From Ignavibacteria bacterium (lineage in GTDB: Bacteria; Bacteroidota; Ignavibacteria; Tepidaquicellales; Tepidaquicellaceae), in the NCBI GenBank assembly GCA_016788375.1, contig JAEUSI010000009.1:8132-42393 (forward strand): 34,262 nucleotides of DNA, read 5' to 3'. The translations under genes and the position numbers were made by a program. The notes beneath the pieces were generated by a model. It made no database searches. It was not told the origin of the DNA and saw only the letters and a program-made list of their open reading frames with translations. Positions 1 to 8,941 of this stretch are shown one piece after another. Numbering within the stretch: the first letter of the stretch is position 1; every line of letters begins with the position of its first letter.

Positions 1-1
1 A

Positions 2-1225
2 ATAAGACTGCTGGAAAAACAGAATAAGTATGATGTAATAATTTCTGAAATTGGCGGTACTGTCGGTGACATAGAATCTCTTCCGTTTCTAGAAGCTATG
101 AGACAGCTTATGTTTGATGTCGGTAAACACAATTCACTAAGCATTCATGTAACGCTTGTTCCGTATATCAGATCAGCGGGGGAGTTAAAAACGAAACCTA
201 CACAGCATTCTGTAAAGACAATGCTTGAGATCGGAATCCAGCCTGATATATTACTTTGCAGAAGCGAGATGGAAATTTCGCGGGAGATGAAGTCAAAGAT
301 CGGACTCTTCTGCAATATAGAGCCGGAATCCGTTATGCAGGCGCTTGACTCTGATTCGATATATCAGGTACCGCTGAATCTAAGAGGTGAAAGGTTTGAT
401 GATATAGTCCTGAAGAAATTAAATATGAAGACCGGCAAACCAAAACTTAACAACTGGAAGCTGGTTGTAAATAAAATCAGAAACGAATCACGCGATATTA
501 CAATCGGCATTTGCGGGAAATATAATATTGTTCCGGATGCATATAAAAGCATAGTTGAATCATTCATTCATGCCGGAGCATACAATGACGTAAAAGTAAA
601 TTTAAAATGGATAGATTCCGAAAGCATTGAGAAAGGCAAATGCAGCGCAGAAGAAGTATTAAAGGACATTAAGGGTCTGCTTGTATGTCCGGGTTTCGGT
701 GACAGGGGAATTGAGGGTAAAATTCAGACGATAAAATATGTAAGGGAGAAGAAAATTCCTTTTTTCGGAATTTGTCTCGGACTTCAGTGTGCAGTAATAG
801 AATATTCCAGAAATGTATGTAATTTAAAGAATGCAAATTCCGCCGAGTTTAAAGATTCTAAAAATAATGTAATAGATATAATGGAGTATCAGAAGTCTGT
901 GAAAATTAAAGGAGGTTCCATGCGGCTTGGCTCTTATCCGTGCATAATAGAAAAGAATACGCTAGCATACAAATGTTATAAAAAGGAATTTGTAAACGAA
1001 AGACACAGGCACAGATATGAAGTGAATAATAATTTCAGGAAAGTTCTTTCCGAAAACGGACTGATGTTTTCCGGATTATCGCCTGACGGTACCCTTGTTG
1101 AAATGATTGAACTCCCGAAAAGAATTCATCCTTTTTTTATAGCATGTCAGTTTCATCCTGAGTTTAAATCAAGAGTAATAAATCCTCATCCGCTTTTCAG
1201 GGAATTTGTGAGAGCATGCAAATAA
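2..1225 (+). CDS. pyrG: CTP synthase, C-terminal part (5' end outside window)
   Basis: CTP synthase makes CTP from UTP, ATP and glutamine in the cytoplasm. The reading frame is open from base 2, so the gene is cut by the window edge; about 407 residues remain of a family length near 540. The first residues carry the synthetase-domain signature [14 protein letters not shown]. The class I glutamine amidotransferase domain follows, with the oxyanion segment PGFGDRG, the nucleophile Cys in GICLGLQ (Cys codon 773-775), the [10 protein letters not shown] segment, and the catalytic His/Glu in QFHPEF near the C-terminus. An internal ATG at 98 is not the start, because conserved synthetase sequence lies upstream of it. 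The end converges on the next gene across a 47-bp gap with no obvious terminator. The identification is secure. Confidence 0.97.
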   Translation: MRLLEKQNKYDVIISEIGGTVGDIESLPFLEAMRQLMFDVGKHNSLSIHVTLVPYIRSAGELKTKPTQHSVKTMLEIGIQPDILLCRSEMEISREMKSKIGLFCNIEPESVMQALDSDSIYQVPLNLRGERFDDIVLKKLNMKTGKPKLNNWKLVVNKIRNESRDITIGICGKYNIVPDAYKSIVESFIHAGAYNDVKVNLKWIDSESIEKGKCSAEEVLKDIKGLLVCPGFGDRGIEGKIQTIKYVREKKIPFFGICLGLQCAVIEYSRNVCNLKNANSAEFKDSKNNVIDIMEYQKSVKIKGGSMRLGSYPCIIEKNTLAYKCYKKEFVNERHRHRYEVNNNFRKVLSENGLMFSGLSPDGTLVEMIELPKRIHPFFIACQFHPEFKSRVINPHPLFREFVRACK

Positions 1226-1272
1226 AGAAGGCAGCCGTATTACATAAAATTATAAGAAACTGGCGGGTTTAA

Positions 1273-2358
1273 TTAGCATTCACGATTTGAATTAAAATCC
1301 GCCTGAATTTTTTTAACTGTATCTCCTAATAAATCATTTTTATCAAATCCATAATCATGTCCGTCCAGAGATTTTCCCCTTGCTTCAAATGACCACAGCA
1401 AAACACCTGCAATACCTTCAGAAAAGTATCTTCTGATTTCATTTTCAAGAATTAACGGTCTGTATTTATTCATGCTTTTTTTTATTCCAGTTTCACCTAC
1501 ATATACAGGCTTTTTCAGCAGCCGGGCAGAAAATACATTTCGGCTGTTGTAATATCTCCAGATCCTGCGGAACGTCAATGGAAAATCATATGTCTTGTTT
1601 AATTTATTTAGTGTAATTTTATCTATTGTTTCAGGCATATAATTTATCAGTTTATCTGTCTCTCCGAAAATCCGTGATAATCTGTAATTGCCTTTAAGCC
1701 TGTATAATATATCGAGCCGCTCGAACAGTGTTGAATTGAAACTGTAATCATGAAGTGATAATGCGTCAAGAGTATCAATGGAATACAATTCTTCAAAGTA
1801 TTTATGATTAAACCTTGAAAAAAAATTTCCGAATTTATCACCGATTCCACCTACTGTTCCTATAGAAAAAAGATTTTCTGGAGATAAATTTTTAAGAATT
1901 AAAGATACATCTCTTGCAAAATTGTAAATATCCGGGAATGAATCAGTTGACGGTTCATTTATTAATTCCCAGATGAGAATCTCCGGACAGTTTCTGAAAT
2001 CGGTTACAATATCTTTTACATAAGGAAGATAATTTTTTCTGTAACCGTCTTTATACCATTTACCGTAAATTTTATAGTTTTGCAGAAATCCCCAGGTATC
2101 TGCAAGTACGGGAATGAGTTTAAGTTCAAGATCCCGTGAAACTTCTGTAATTAACCTGAATTTACTTTTATCCGTTGGCTCAAATGCCCAGAATCTGACA
2201 ACTTTAAAACCCTCATCCGCAGCATCTGTTAGCATTGATTCTGCAATTCCGGATTCAACATTAGCAAGTTCATACATATTACATCCGATAAATCTGAATA
2301 CTTCCTGACCAAGGTTGAAATTACCGTTACTGATTCTTACAAACGGTGAGTTAGACAT
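1273..2358 (-). CDS. GH5-like glycoside hydrolase (mannanase/cellulase superfamily), no signal peptide
   Basis: This is a TIM-barrel glycosidase of about 361 residues. WELINEP supplies the expected acid/base Glu (about residue 135) and VYVGETG the nucleophile Glu (about 289); GVLLWSFEARG near the end resembles the last barrel strand of GH5 and GH-A clan enzymes. IGCNMYEL and VVRFWAF near the N-terminus match the entry strands of the fold. The substrate cannot be read from the sequence; beta-mannan or beta-glucan type is most likely. No signal peptide or lipobox is visible, so it may act in the cytoplasm, which is unusual for this group. I chose the ATG at 2358 over the in-frame TTG at 2361. 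The gene stands alone, divergent from the DUF2092-like gene and convergent with pyrG. Confidence 0.8.
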   Translation of the reverse strand: MSNSPFVRISNGNFNLGQEVFRFIGCNMYELANVESGIAESMLTDAADEGFKVVRFWAFEPTDKSKFRLITEVSRDLELKLIPVLADTWGFLQNYKIYGKWYKDGYRKNYLPYVKDIVTDFRNCPEILIWELINEPSTDSFPDIYNFARDVSLILKNLSPENLFSIGTVGGIGDKFGNFFSRFNHKYFEELYSIDTLDALSLHDYSFNSTLFERLDILYRLKGNYRLSRIFGETDKLINYMPETIDKITLNKLNKTYDFPLTFRRIWRYYNSRNVFSARLLKKPVYVGETGIKKSMNKYRPLILENEIRRYFSEGIAGVLLWSFEARGKSLDGHDYGFDKNDLLGDTVKKIQADFNSNREC

Positions 2359-2361
2359 CAA

Positions 2362-2576
2362 TTTATTTATTAAAATACAACAATCTAAATTATAATTACT
2401 GTTTCTGAATTTAACTTCGAAAGATTAATGAAAAAATAATCATTTGATATTCTTCAAACAATGAAACAGATGTTAAAGAAACTGAAAACTGAAATGAAAA
2501 ATTTTTTCCGATAAATACTGTTTTCTTAGCTTAAAATAAATTGAGAGTTTATTATATTTGAATAAAAGGAATTATT
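2362..2576. other. Divergent spacer upstream of the DUF2092-like gene
   Basis: This 215-bp AT-rich spacer lies between the GH5-like gene and the DUF2092-like gene. TATATTTG at 2553-2560 matches the Bacteroidota -7 pattern TAnnTTTG, but no TTG sits at a suitable -33 distance, so the promoter assignment is uncertain. Confidence 0.3.
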
Positions 2577-3317
2577 ATGCTGAAAGTAAATTTAAAATCC
2601 TTATTGTTACTGATTACAATATTTTCCTTCGTTAAATCAGAAACTGTATATTCTCAGTATGATTCAACGGCATTAATGATTGTAAGGAAAATGAGCAGTT
2701 TCATCAGTGACTTGAATTCATGCAGTTATAAACTAGAAACACAGTACGATGTCTTTAATTATGACATCGGACTTGTAAAGCATTCGGAAGTCAGTGAAGT
2801 CTGGATGAAAGGATCAAATAAATTTTTTGTTAAAAAGAGAGGCGATAAGGGAGAAAAAGATATTTATTATGACGGCTGGAATTTAACTTCATATTCATAC
2901 AATAAAAATCAGTATGCGACAGCTCCGGCACCGGCAACTACAATGGAAACAATTGAAGAGTTCAGCAAGAAATACGGGATTGAATTTCCAGCTGCTGACG
3001 TATTTTACCCGGATCTTGCCGGTGATATTATGAATTCTTCCAGGAAATTGTATTATCTCGGAATTACAGAAATTGAAGGAACTCAGTGTTTTCATATTGC
3101 CTGGAAAACGGATAAAATGATAATTCAGCTCTGGATTGAGAAAGATAAATTTTACCTTCCTGCAAAAATGTCAATTGTTTATTCCGATGAGCAGGGAAGT
3201 CCTCAGTATGAAGCTGTTTTCAAAGACTGGGTAGTAAATCCTGTTTTACCCGACGGAATGTTTGATTTTTCAGTTCCGCCTTCTGCAGTGAAAATAAGAT
3301 TTTCACCCTCGAAATGA
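2577..3317 (+). CDS. Secreted DUF2092-like protein (LolA-type fold likely)
   Basis: This protein of 246 residues has an N-terminal signal peptide (MLKVNLKSLLLLITIFSFV, cleavage probably near residue 26). The rest is beta-rich, with VSEVWMKGSNKFFVKK, DIYYDGWNLTSYSYNKNQYA, and later CFHIAWKTDKMIIQLWIEKD and LPAKMSIVYSDEQGSP. This order of a 'mutilated' substrate question, a Tyr-rich strand, then WIEKDKFYLPAKM resembles DUF2092 proteins, which are related to the LolA/LolB lipoprotein-carrier fold. A periplasmic role is inferred; no ligand is known to me. The ATG has AAGGA about 7 bases upstream. A repeat-rich secreted protein gene follows 43 bases later, and this pairing is one I associate with DUF2092/DUF6515 neighbours, so co-transcription is likely. 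Confidence 0.7.
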   Translation: MLKVNLKSLLLLITIFSFVKSETVYSQYDSTALMIVRKMSSFISDLNSCSYKLETQYDVFNYDIGLVKHSEVSEVWMKGSNKFFVKKRGDKGEKDIYYDGWNLTSYSYNKNQYATAPAPATTMETIEEFSKKYGIEFPAADVFYPDLAGDIMNSSRKLYYLGITEIEGTQCFHIAWKTDKMIIQLWIEKDKFYLPAKMSIVYSDEQGSPQYEAVFKDWVVNPVLPDGMFDFSVPPSAVKIRFSPSK

Positions 3318-3360
3318 ATTTGAAAGTTTTAATTTAGAATATAAAAATATTTTATATACC

Positions 3361-4251
3361 ATGAAAAATACAAAATTTACAATACCTGTAATTCTGATTT
3401 TTATATTAGGATTAGTTTATCCTCAAACCGTAAGCGCACAAAGATTCGGCCATTCGGGAGGATTCAACAGAGGCGGTGGTTTTGACCGCGGAGGAAGTTT
3501 TGACCGCGGAGGATTTGACAAAGGTAATACCGGAGACAGGAATTTTGACAACGGCAGTTTTAACAGCGGAAGTTTTAACAAAGTAAACAACGGCAATATT
3601 GATGTTAACAAAAATGTAAACAACACGGTTAATACCGAAGGTTATCATACCGGAGATTATAATACTTCTGATGTTTATCACGGTTATAATTCGAATACCG
3701 GAGTATATCACAGTTACAATCCAAACACCGGCAATTATCACAGTTATAATTCCAATACCGGAAATGTTCATTCCGGAACTGTCAACGGATATAATGATTA
3801 CGCATACCATCCGTATTATCCTGCTTCTTACGGTCCGTACTGGTATCCGGTCGGATATACTGCTCCGATACTGACAGCAACCGCTGTTTCAATGTCGGTT
3901 GCAAATCAGGAGTATTATTATGATCAGGGTGTTTTCTATCAGCAGATGACAAGCGGATATACTGTCGTTCCTGCTCCTTCAGGTGCCAGTGTTGAATTAT
4001 TGCCGTCAGGTTACACGACTGTTACGGCAGGTTCAAATACTTACTATTATTACGGCGGGACTTTTTTTGCATCATCAGGAAGCGGATATGTAGTTGTAAA
4101 TCCGCCGGTCGGTGCTGTAATTTCAAACTTACCAAGCGGTGCAACAGCCGTAACTAAAAACGGAAACACTTATCTTGAACTTAACGGCGTATATTATGAA
4201 CCGGTAATTCAAAACGGTAATGATGCCTATGAAGTTGTAACTTTAAACTGA
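3361..4251 (+). CDS. Secreted Gly/Asn/Tyr-rich repeat protein, DUF6515-like
   Basis: The 296-residue product has a signal peptide (about residues 1-26, ending VSAQ). A Gly-rich zone follows (GGGFDRGG units, about 31-57), then an Asn/Ser/Gly zone, then three perfect-length decapeptide repeats of type VYHxYNxNTG encoded at 3673-3762. The C-terminal third contains about three related modules built on YYYxxGxFY, followed by GYxVVxxPxGAxVxxLPSG and ending with NTYLELNGVYYEPV. Such modules are typical of DUF6515-type cell-envelope proteins. The function is unknown; surface or periplasmic location is inferred from the signal peptide and the absence of membrane segments. It lies 43 bases downstream of the DUF2092-like gene in the same direction, so the two probably work together. 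Confidence 0.7.
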   Translation: MKNTKFTIPVILIFILGLVYPQTVSAQRFGHSGGFNRGGGFDRGGSFDRGGFDKGNTGDRNFDNGSFNSGSFNKVNNGNIDVNKNVNNTVNTEGYHTGDYNTSDVYHGYNSNTGVYHSYNPNTGNYHSYNSNTGNVHSGTVNGYNDYAYHPYYPASYGPYWYPVGYTAPILTATAVSMSVANQEYYYDQGVFYQQMTSGYTVVPAPSGASVELLPSGYTTVTAGSNTYYYYGGTFFASSGSGYVVVNPPVGAVISNLPSGATAVTKNGNTYLELNGVYYEPVIQNGNDAYEVVTLN

Positions 4252-4333
4252 ACAATTATTCCTGACATGAAGAGCAGATTATTTTTGAAAATGTTTATCA
4301 CCGGATACTTTTCATTGAAATAATAATGAAAAA

Positions 4334-6634
4334 TTAAAAATAATTAAACACCCAGTTTAAAAACTGATCACCCTGATATCTCTGTGAAAAGAATACCTGA
4401 AGGCCGTTTCTCATAAGCATTCTGTATATATCCGTGCTGGATTTCGTTACAACTTTGTTATAATCCGTGTCGGGAAACATGGCAATTACAGTTCCAAGGT
4501 TAAAGCTGGTAACAGGTTTATCTTTATCAGTTTTATTTATTTTTTTTCCGGCAGTTTTAACAGAATCTGTATCCCTGCTTTTTAAAGTGTCGGTTAGAGC
4601 AGATGAATCATTTCTGAACAGACTGTCTCCCTTATAAACCAGAAGATCCTTCTTGAGTTTATTGTCGACAACTCTGACATCAATTTTATATACTCCACCT
4701 TCGAAAGGAGACTTGCCATATTTTTTAGAATAATTCAGAATCGCAAAAGGCTTAAGAACAATAATATTTCTCACATTATTATTTTCAATTAAGTCTTCGA
4801 TATTTCTGTCAGAAAATATTTTTGACAGTGCAGTATAAACAACCGAATCATTTTCCGCAGATCTCAGATCTATAGCTGAAACATATCTGTCGTAATCAAG
4901 ATTTTCATAATCTATACTGTCCAGAATGTTTTTGTTAACAGCTCCCCAGTTGAAAATAACAGTCTGCGGATTTAATCCGAAGTTGGTATTATCTATTGAA
5001 TAATTTTTAAGTGCCAGGAATTTATTGAAATTTATCAAATCCTGATTTTCTTCCAGTCTGATAATATTATCATTAAAAAGAGAAATGGAAGAATCGTTGA
5101 AATTAGAAGTTCTGTCCTGTAGATAAAATATTTTATAATCACCGATTTCTTCATTTCTTAAGCTTAGTTTTTTAAGCTTGTCGGTATAACTGTCGCTTTT
5201 TACGACAGCAATCTGAATATTATTTTTTTCCAGATAATTTTTCAGTTCAAGAATATTCAAATCGTCATCAGACTGCTGTTTCCTGTTTTTCCTGTTTTTT
5301 TTCTCGGCTGTCTTTATGGCAGGGAAATCCCCAAGAATGAACCTGGATGGATTATTTGACAAAGCCTGTACAGCGAATACATCAAAGTAGCCCTGGACTT
5401 CCTCAAAATAAATTTTCCCTGTTTCGCTTATATTTTTTTCCTTCTGAATTTCTTTAAGAAGATTTCCGACTTCAAATGTATCTTCTCTGAAAGGCTGAGG
5501 ATAATAAAAACTCCAGATTACATTTACAATAAGTATTGAAAAATAAATAACTACGGAAATAAATTTCCTGAACTCGGCAATCTGAATGACAGCAAACGGA
5601 ATAAGAAGTAATGCATTAATTACAATATATCTTGAAATCATGTTAGTACCGCCAGTGCCCAGTATTGCCTGTAAAGTCAGCAAAGACAGCTCGAGAATAT
5701 TAAAGAGCAGAAATATCTTAGCTTTGGTAATGCCGGGAGTCTTTAAAGTATCGAAAACTGTTTTAATTGATAAAAATGTTGTAATAGGGGCGATGAAAAA
5801 AATAAATGTCGGATACTGAACCAGTCTCTGAAGAAAACCGGCTGAATTGAATTCCTTGAAAATTTTTGTTGTCTCTTCTGCAAAGAAAAAAAAGTTGTGA
5901 TGGTCAATATAATTCTGAACAAGCCACCAGATTATTGTAGAAAATGAAATCAGCGAAACAGAAACATTAACAATAATATTTTTAGTAAGCTTTTTTTCTT
6001 TTAATATATCCGTTAATAAAAGCAATAACAGAACACCGCTGAAAAGCCATCCTTCATATCTGAATCCGTTGGATAAAGCGAATGAAACCGAACTCAGTAA
6101 CAGATAAATGATTTTTTCCCCGTAAAATCTCCATTTCAGGAAATAATAAATCCCAGCAATTATAAAGCAGAAGAATACAGATTCCGGAAGTCCGGAAATA
6201 CTCAGCCATACCTGAAACGGAAAGAAGCAGAATATAAGAGAAGAAGTAAAAGCAATCTTAAGATTAAAGGCTGTTCTTATAGCGGAATAAAAATAGACAA
6301 GAGAAATACCGGAAAAAATTACATTGGTTATGGTTGCAGCTGCAAATAAATCCTTTATAAATATCATGACAAATCCATTTACCCAGAAATGCGGAGTAAG
6401 CCATACACCTGAATCAATGACGGGCTTCTGAAGCCATTCGAATGATTTCACGGTTCTGCAATAATCATCAGCAGAAAGCCATCTGTATCCTGAATACATT
6501 ACAGCAGACTGAAAAATAATTTTTACAGTCAGAAGAGTAAGGATCTGAAACGAGTAACTTGAAAGAAAATTGTTGCCAAGTACTTTGAATCGCTGAACTA
6601 ATTTCTGCAGATTTTCTTTTCGGGTTAATTCCAA
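4334..6634 (-). CDS. GT-C-type membrane glycosyltransferase-like protein with large soluble C-terminal domain
   Basis: The product has 766 residues. Residues about 25-385 hold roughly ten hydrophobic segments. The first loop contains RWLSADDYCRTV, an acidic pair in the place where GT-C enzymes (ArnT/PMT type, lipid-linked donors) keep their catalytic Asp. The remaining 380 residues are hydrophilic, Asn/Asp/Ser/Lys-rich, and probably periplasmic; they include a Lys/Arg-rich stretch (AEKKNRKNRKQQ). The exact substrate is unknown. The start is a TTG at 6634; the next in-frame Met lies after the first membrane segment, so a later start would remove it. The gene begins 7 bases after the stop of the sensor kinase and is probably co-transcribed with it. 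The function call is by topology and motif only. Confidence 0.6.
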   Translation of the reverse strand: MELTRKENLQKLVQRFKVLGNNFLSSYSFQILTLLTVKIIFQSAVMYSGYRWLSADDYCRTVKSFEWLQKPVIDSGVWLTPHFWVNGFVMIFIKDLFAAATITNVIFSGISLVYFYSAIRTAFNLKIAFTSSLIFCFFPFQVWLSISGLPESVFFCFIIAGIYYFLKWRFYGEKIIYLLLSSVSFALSNGFRYEGWLFSGVLLLLLLTDILKEKKLTKNIIVNVSVSLISFSTIIWWLVQNYIDHHNFFFFAEETTKIFKEFNSAGFLQRLVQYPTFIFFIAPITTFLSIKTVFDTLKTPGITKAKIFLLFNILELSLLTLQAILGTGGTNMISRYIVINALLLIPFAVIQIAEFRKFISVVIYFSILIVNVIWSFYYPQPFREDTFEVGNLLKEIQKEKNISETGKIYFEEVQGYFDVFAVQALSNNPSRFILGDFPAIKTAEKKNRKNRKQQSDDDLNILELKNYLEKNNIQIAVVKSDSYTDKLKKLSLRNEEIGDYKIFYLQDRTSNFNDSSISLFNDNIIRLEENQDLINFNKFLALKNYSIDNTNFGLNPQTVIFNWGAVNKNILDSIDYENLDYDRYVSAIDLRSAENDSVVYTALSKIFSDRNIEDLIENNNVRNIIVLKPFAILNYSKKYGKSPFEGGVYKIDVRVVDNKLKKDLLVYKGDSLFRNDSSALTDTLKSRDTDSVKTAGKKINKTDKDKPVTSFNLGTVIAMFPDTDYNKVVTKSSTDIYRMLMRNGLQVFFSQRYQGDQFLNWVFNYF

Positions 6635-6641
6635 TGAAAAA

Positions 6642-7877
6642 TTAAGTAAGATTCTGTTGAACTTTTATAATATTTTTGCTCAGTTTAATCCTGAACGTTG
6701 AGCCTTTTCCTGCGCCGGATTCAAGCAAAGTCAGTTTGCCTTTGTGATAATCTTCAATGATTCTTTTTGACAGACTTAAACCCAGTCCCCAGCCCCGCTG
6801 CTTGGTAGAATATCCGGGTCTGAAAATATCATCTCTGAATTTCATATCAATACCTTTCCCATTGTCGGTTATATCAATAAAAACTTCCGAACTGTTTTCC
6901 GAAATGTCTATAACAATCTTACCGTTTGATTTTTCCATTGCATCCAGTGCATTTTTAATAAGATTCTCTATTACCCATTCAAACAGGTCTTTGTTAATAT
7001 CGGCAAAAACATTTCCCCTGCTTCTGATATCAAGAGAAATTTTCTTGCTGACTATACCGTCTGTACTGACAAGAGTAGGGATTCTTTTCTCGAAATATTC
7101 TGTAACCCTGCTTATTACTTCGTTCAGGTTTTCTCTGTTAAGTTTTGGCTGTGAACCGATCTTAGAAAATCTACCCGCAATTTTTTTAAGTTTTTCAAGA
7201 TCGTTGTTGATTTCATTTGTAATTTCGATAAGTTCTTCCGATTGCGGTTCTACATTCTTCAGCATTTCAGTCCAGCCCATAAGGGATGAAAGCGGAGTTC
7301 CGAGCTGGTGAGCAGTCTCTCTCGATAAACCAACCCAGATATTGCTTTGTTCATTTTTTTTAATGTAAGAAAAACCAGTATAACCGAGAATAACAAAAAC
7401 GGAAGCAACTATAAGTTCAAGCAGCGGAAGCACTTTCAACTGGGTCACAAGATTTGACTGACCGTAATGAATATAATTAAGAATAACAGAATCCCTGTAA
7501 GAAACTACAATCGGCGGATTAATTTCATCCATATCCCTTGCTTTCTCCATAAGAAGTTCCCGCTTTTCATTTTCCGGGGCAAGAGAGTCATAGTCAACAT
7601 TTCTTGTCAGAATTATTTCTTTCTGCTCCCTGTCAGTTGCAATTATCGGAAAATCAATCTGCGGAATAATCTGATCAAAAATAAATCCGTATTCACCGGA
7701 AGAATTTTCGTCGTTTGCCAGATATTCCATTGACTTTGCATAGAGCTGTGCAATGTCTTTTTCCCTTTTCTGAATTTTCTGGGCAAGTGTCTGAGTATAA
7801 TACAAAACAATCAGAGCAATAAATACCCCGGTAATTAAGAAAGCAATCTTTATATTTAATGAGCCGAATTTATTCAT
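6642..7877 (-). CDS. Membrane sensor histidine kinase (orphan)
   Basis: This 411-residue kinase would sense an envelope signal and transfer phosphate from its His to a response regulator. There are two membrane segments (about 10-28 and 150-171) flanking a periplasmic domain of about 120 residues. The H-box SRETAHQLGTPLSSLMGW places the phosphorylated His at 190. The HATPase domain shows the N-box ENLIKNALDAM, the G1 box DNGKGIDM and the G2 box GWGLGLSLSKRI. No HAMP domain is apparent and no response regulator gene is in the window, so its partner is elsewhere. The ATG at 7877 is supported by a good N-terminal anchor. It is divergent from the FecCD permease (60-bp spacer) and followed by the GT-C protein after 7 bases. 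Confidence 0.92.
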   Translation of the reverse strand: MNKFGSLNIKIAFLITGVFIALIVLYYTQTLAQKIQKREKDIAQLYAKSMEYLANDENSSGEYGFIFDQIIPQIDFPIIATDREQKEIILTRNVDYDSLAPENEKRELLMEKARDMDEINPPIVVSYRDSVILNYIHYGQSNLVTQLKVLPLLELIVASVFVILGYTGFSYIKKNEQSNIWVGLSRETAHQLGTPLSSLMGWTEMLKNVEPQSEELIEITNEINNDLEKLKKIAGRFSKIGSQPKLNRENLNEVISRVTEYFEKRIPTLVSTDGIVSKKISLDIRSRGNVFADINKDLFEWVIENLIKNALDAMEKSNGKIVIDISENSSEVFIDITDNGKGIDMKFRDDIFRPGYSTKQRGWGLGLSLSKRIIEDYHKGKLTLLESGAGKGSTFRIKLSKNIIKVQQNLT

Positions 7878-7937
7878 TATGCTATCAATTTCGTTTTAAT
7901 ATATTGTATATAAAGATGTATTTAAATTAATTAATTA

Positions 7938-8936
7938 TTGTCCAAAAAAGTTTTTATACTGTCGTCTTTACTTCTTTCCCTGATATTGTTTTTTATGTTC
8001 TCTTTAACTGCAGGGAGTGTAAATATACCGTTAGCCGAGATATTCAGGATTCTTTCAGGAGAAGACAGCAATGTCAGGAAGATTCTTCTGGATATAAGAA
8101 TGCCGAGAATTTTAAATGCAATGCTGGTAGGAGCTTCACTTTCATGTTCGGGAATTGTAATGCAGTCAATGCTGAGAAACAACCTTGCAGAGCCCGGTTT
8201 GCTTGGCATTTCCGCCGGTGCAGGCCTGGGTGCAATACTGGTTTTCATTCTGCCGTTAACTCTTCCCTTTTATTTTATAATGCCGGTTTCGTTTTTATTT
8301 GCCGTATCTTCCACGTTAATAATTTTTTATGCCGCAAAAGGATTAAACAGCAAGTATTCCGGATACATTTCTTCAAATAAAATTATTCTAATGGGAATTG
8401 CCGTAAGCGCATTGCTGTCTTCTGTAAACGGATTTCTTCTTCTGGTTTCGGGAAGCAGTATTACTCAGATATTATACTGGCTTAACGGTGGTTTGTCCGG
8501 AAGAGGCTGGAATGAATTTTCATCCGGGATATTTTTAGCATCTTCAGGAATTACAGTGTCTATTCTGATTTCAAAAGATCTTAACATTCTGAATCTAGGA
8601 GAAGAGCTTTCGCTGTCACTCGGATTAAATCTGAAAAGAATTCAAAAAGTCTGTATTGTAATATCTTCACTCCTTGCCGCAACAGCTGTTTCCATTGCAG
8701 GTATTATCAGTTTTGTCGGACTTGTTGTCCCGAATTTGTCAAGATTAATTATCGGAAATGATCACAGATATTCTGTCGTCTGTTCAGCAATTCTCGGCGC
8801 ATTGTTTCTGCTGATTTCAGATACTATTGCAAGAACTATTATTGCTCCGTCTGAATTGCCGGTAGGAATTGTTACTTCTTTTATTGGTGCTCCGGTATTT
8901 ATCTGGCTGATTTTAAAAAAGAAAAAAAATCTTTAA
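7938..8936 (+). CDS. FecCD/BtuC-type ABC transporter permease
   Basis: This 332-residue integral membrane protein belongs to the FecCD family, which forms the channel of importers for iron-siderophores, haem or cobalamin. Family hallmarks are SVNIPLAEIF after the first helix, DIRMPRILNAMLVGASLSCSGIVMQ, NNLAEPGLLGISAGAGLG, the coupling-helix region with LGLNLKRIQ, FVGLVVPNLSRLI, DTIARTI and LPVGIVTSFIGAPVFIWLI. The start is the TTG at 7938: a stop lies two codons upstream and the next Met falls inside the first helix. No ATPase or binding-protein gene adjoins it, so those partners must be encoded elsewhere. mnmE starts 5 bases after its stop, suggesting a shared transcript. The ligand cannot be inferred. 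Confidence 0.93.
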   Translation: MSKKVFILSSLLLSLILFFMFSLTAGSVNIPLAEIFRILSGEDSNVRKILLDIRMPRILNAMLVGASLSCSGIVMQSMLRNNLAEPGLLGISAGAGLGAILVFILPLTLPFYFIMPVSFLFAVSSTLIIFYAAKGLNSKYSGYISSNKIILMGIAVSALLSSVNGFLLLVSGSSITQILYWLNGGLSGRGWNEFSSGIFLASSGITVSILISKDLNILNLGEELSLSLGLNLKRIQKVCIVISSLLAATAVSIAGIISFVGLVVPNLSRLIIGNDHRYSVVCSAILGALFLLISDTIARTIIAPSELPVGIVTSFIGAPVFIWLILKKKKNL

Positions 8937-8941
8937 TTATT

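Noticed and set aside
98-1225. ATG at 98 as the start of the glutamine-hydrolysing gene
   Set aside because: Conserved CTP synthase sequence ([11 protein letters not shown]) is encoded in frame upstream of it, so the gene is truncated by the window edge instead.
2553-2560. TATATTTG as a Bacteroidota promoter -7 box
   Set aside because: No -33 TTG at a suitable distance, and the match is expected by chance in such AT-rich DNA; kept only as a remark in the spacer entry.
3673-3762. CRISPR-like array from the three 30-base repeats
   Set aside because: The units are contiguous without spacers, lie in a coding frame and encode a decapeptide repeat.
3412-3810. A 132-codon open frame on the minus strand opposite the repeat protein
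   Set aside because: It is an antisense shadow of repetitive Gly/Asn codons; the plus-strand protein has a signal peptide and coherent modules.
4309-4332. An 8-bp inverted repeat (TTTTCATT/AATGAAAA) between convergent genes, possible terminator
   Set aside because: The stem has a single G-C pair and no T run follows it on either strand.
6757-7311. A 184-codon plus-strand frame opposite the sensor kinase
   Set aside because: It is antisense to the conserved H-box and ATP-binding motifs and has no protein-like features of its own.
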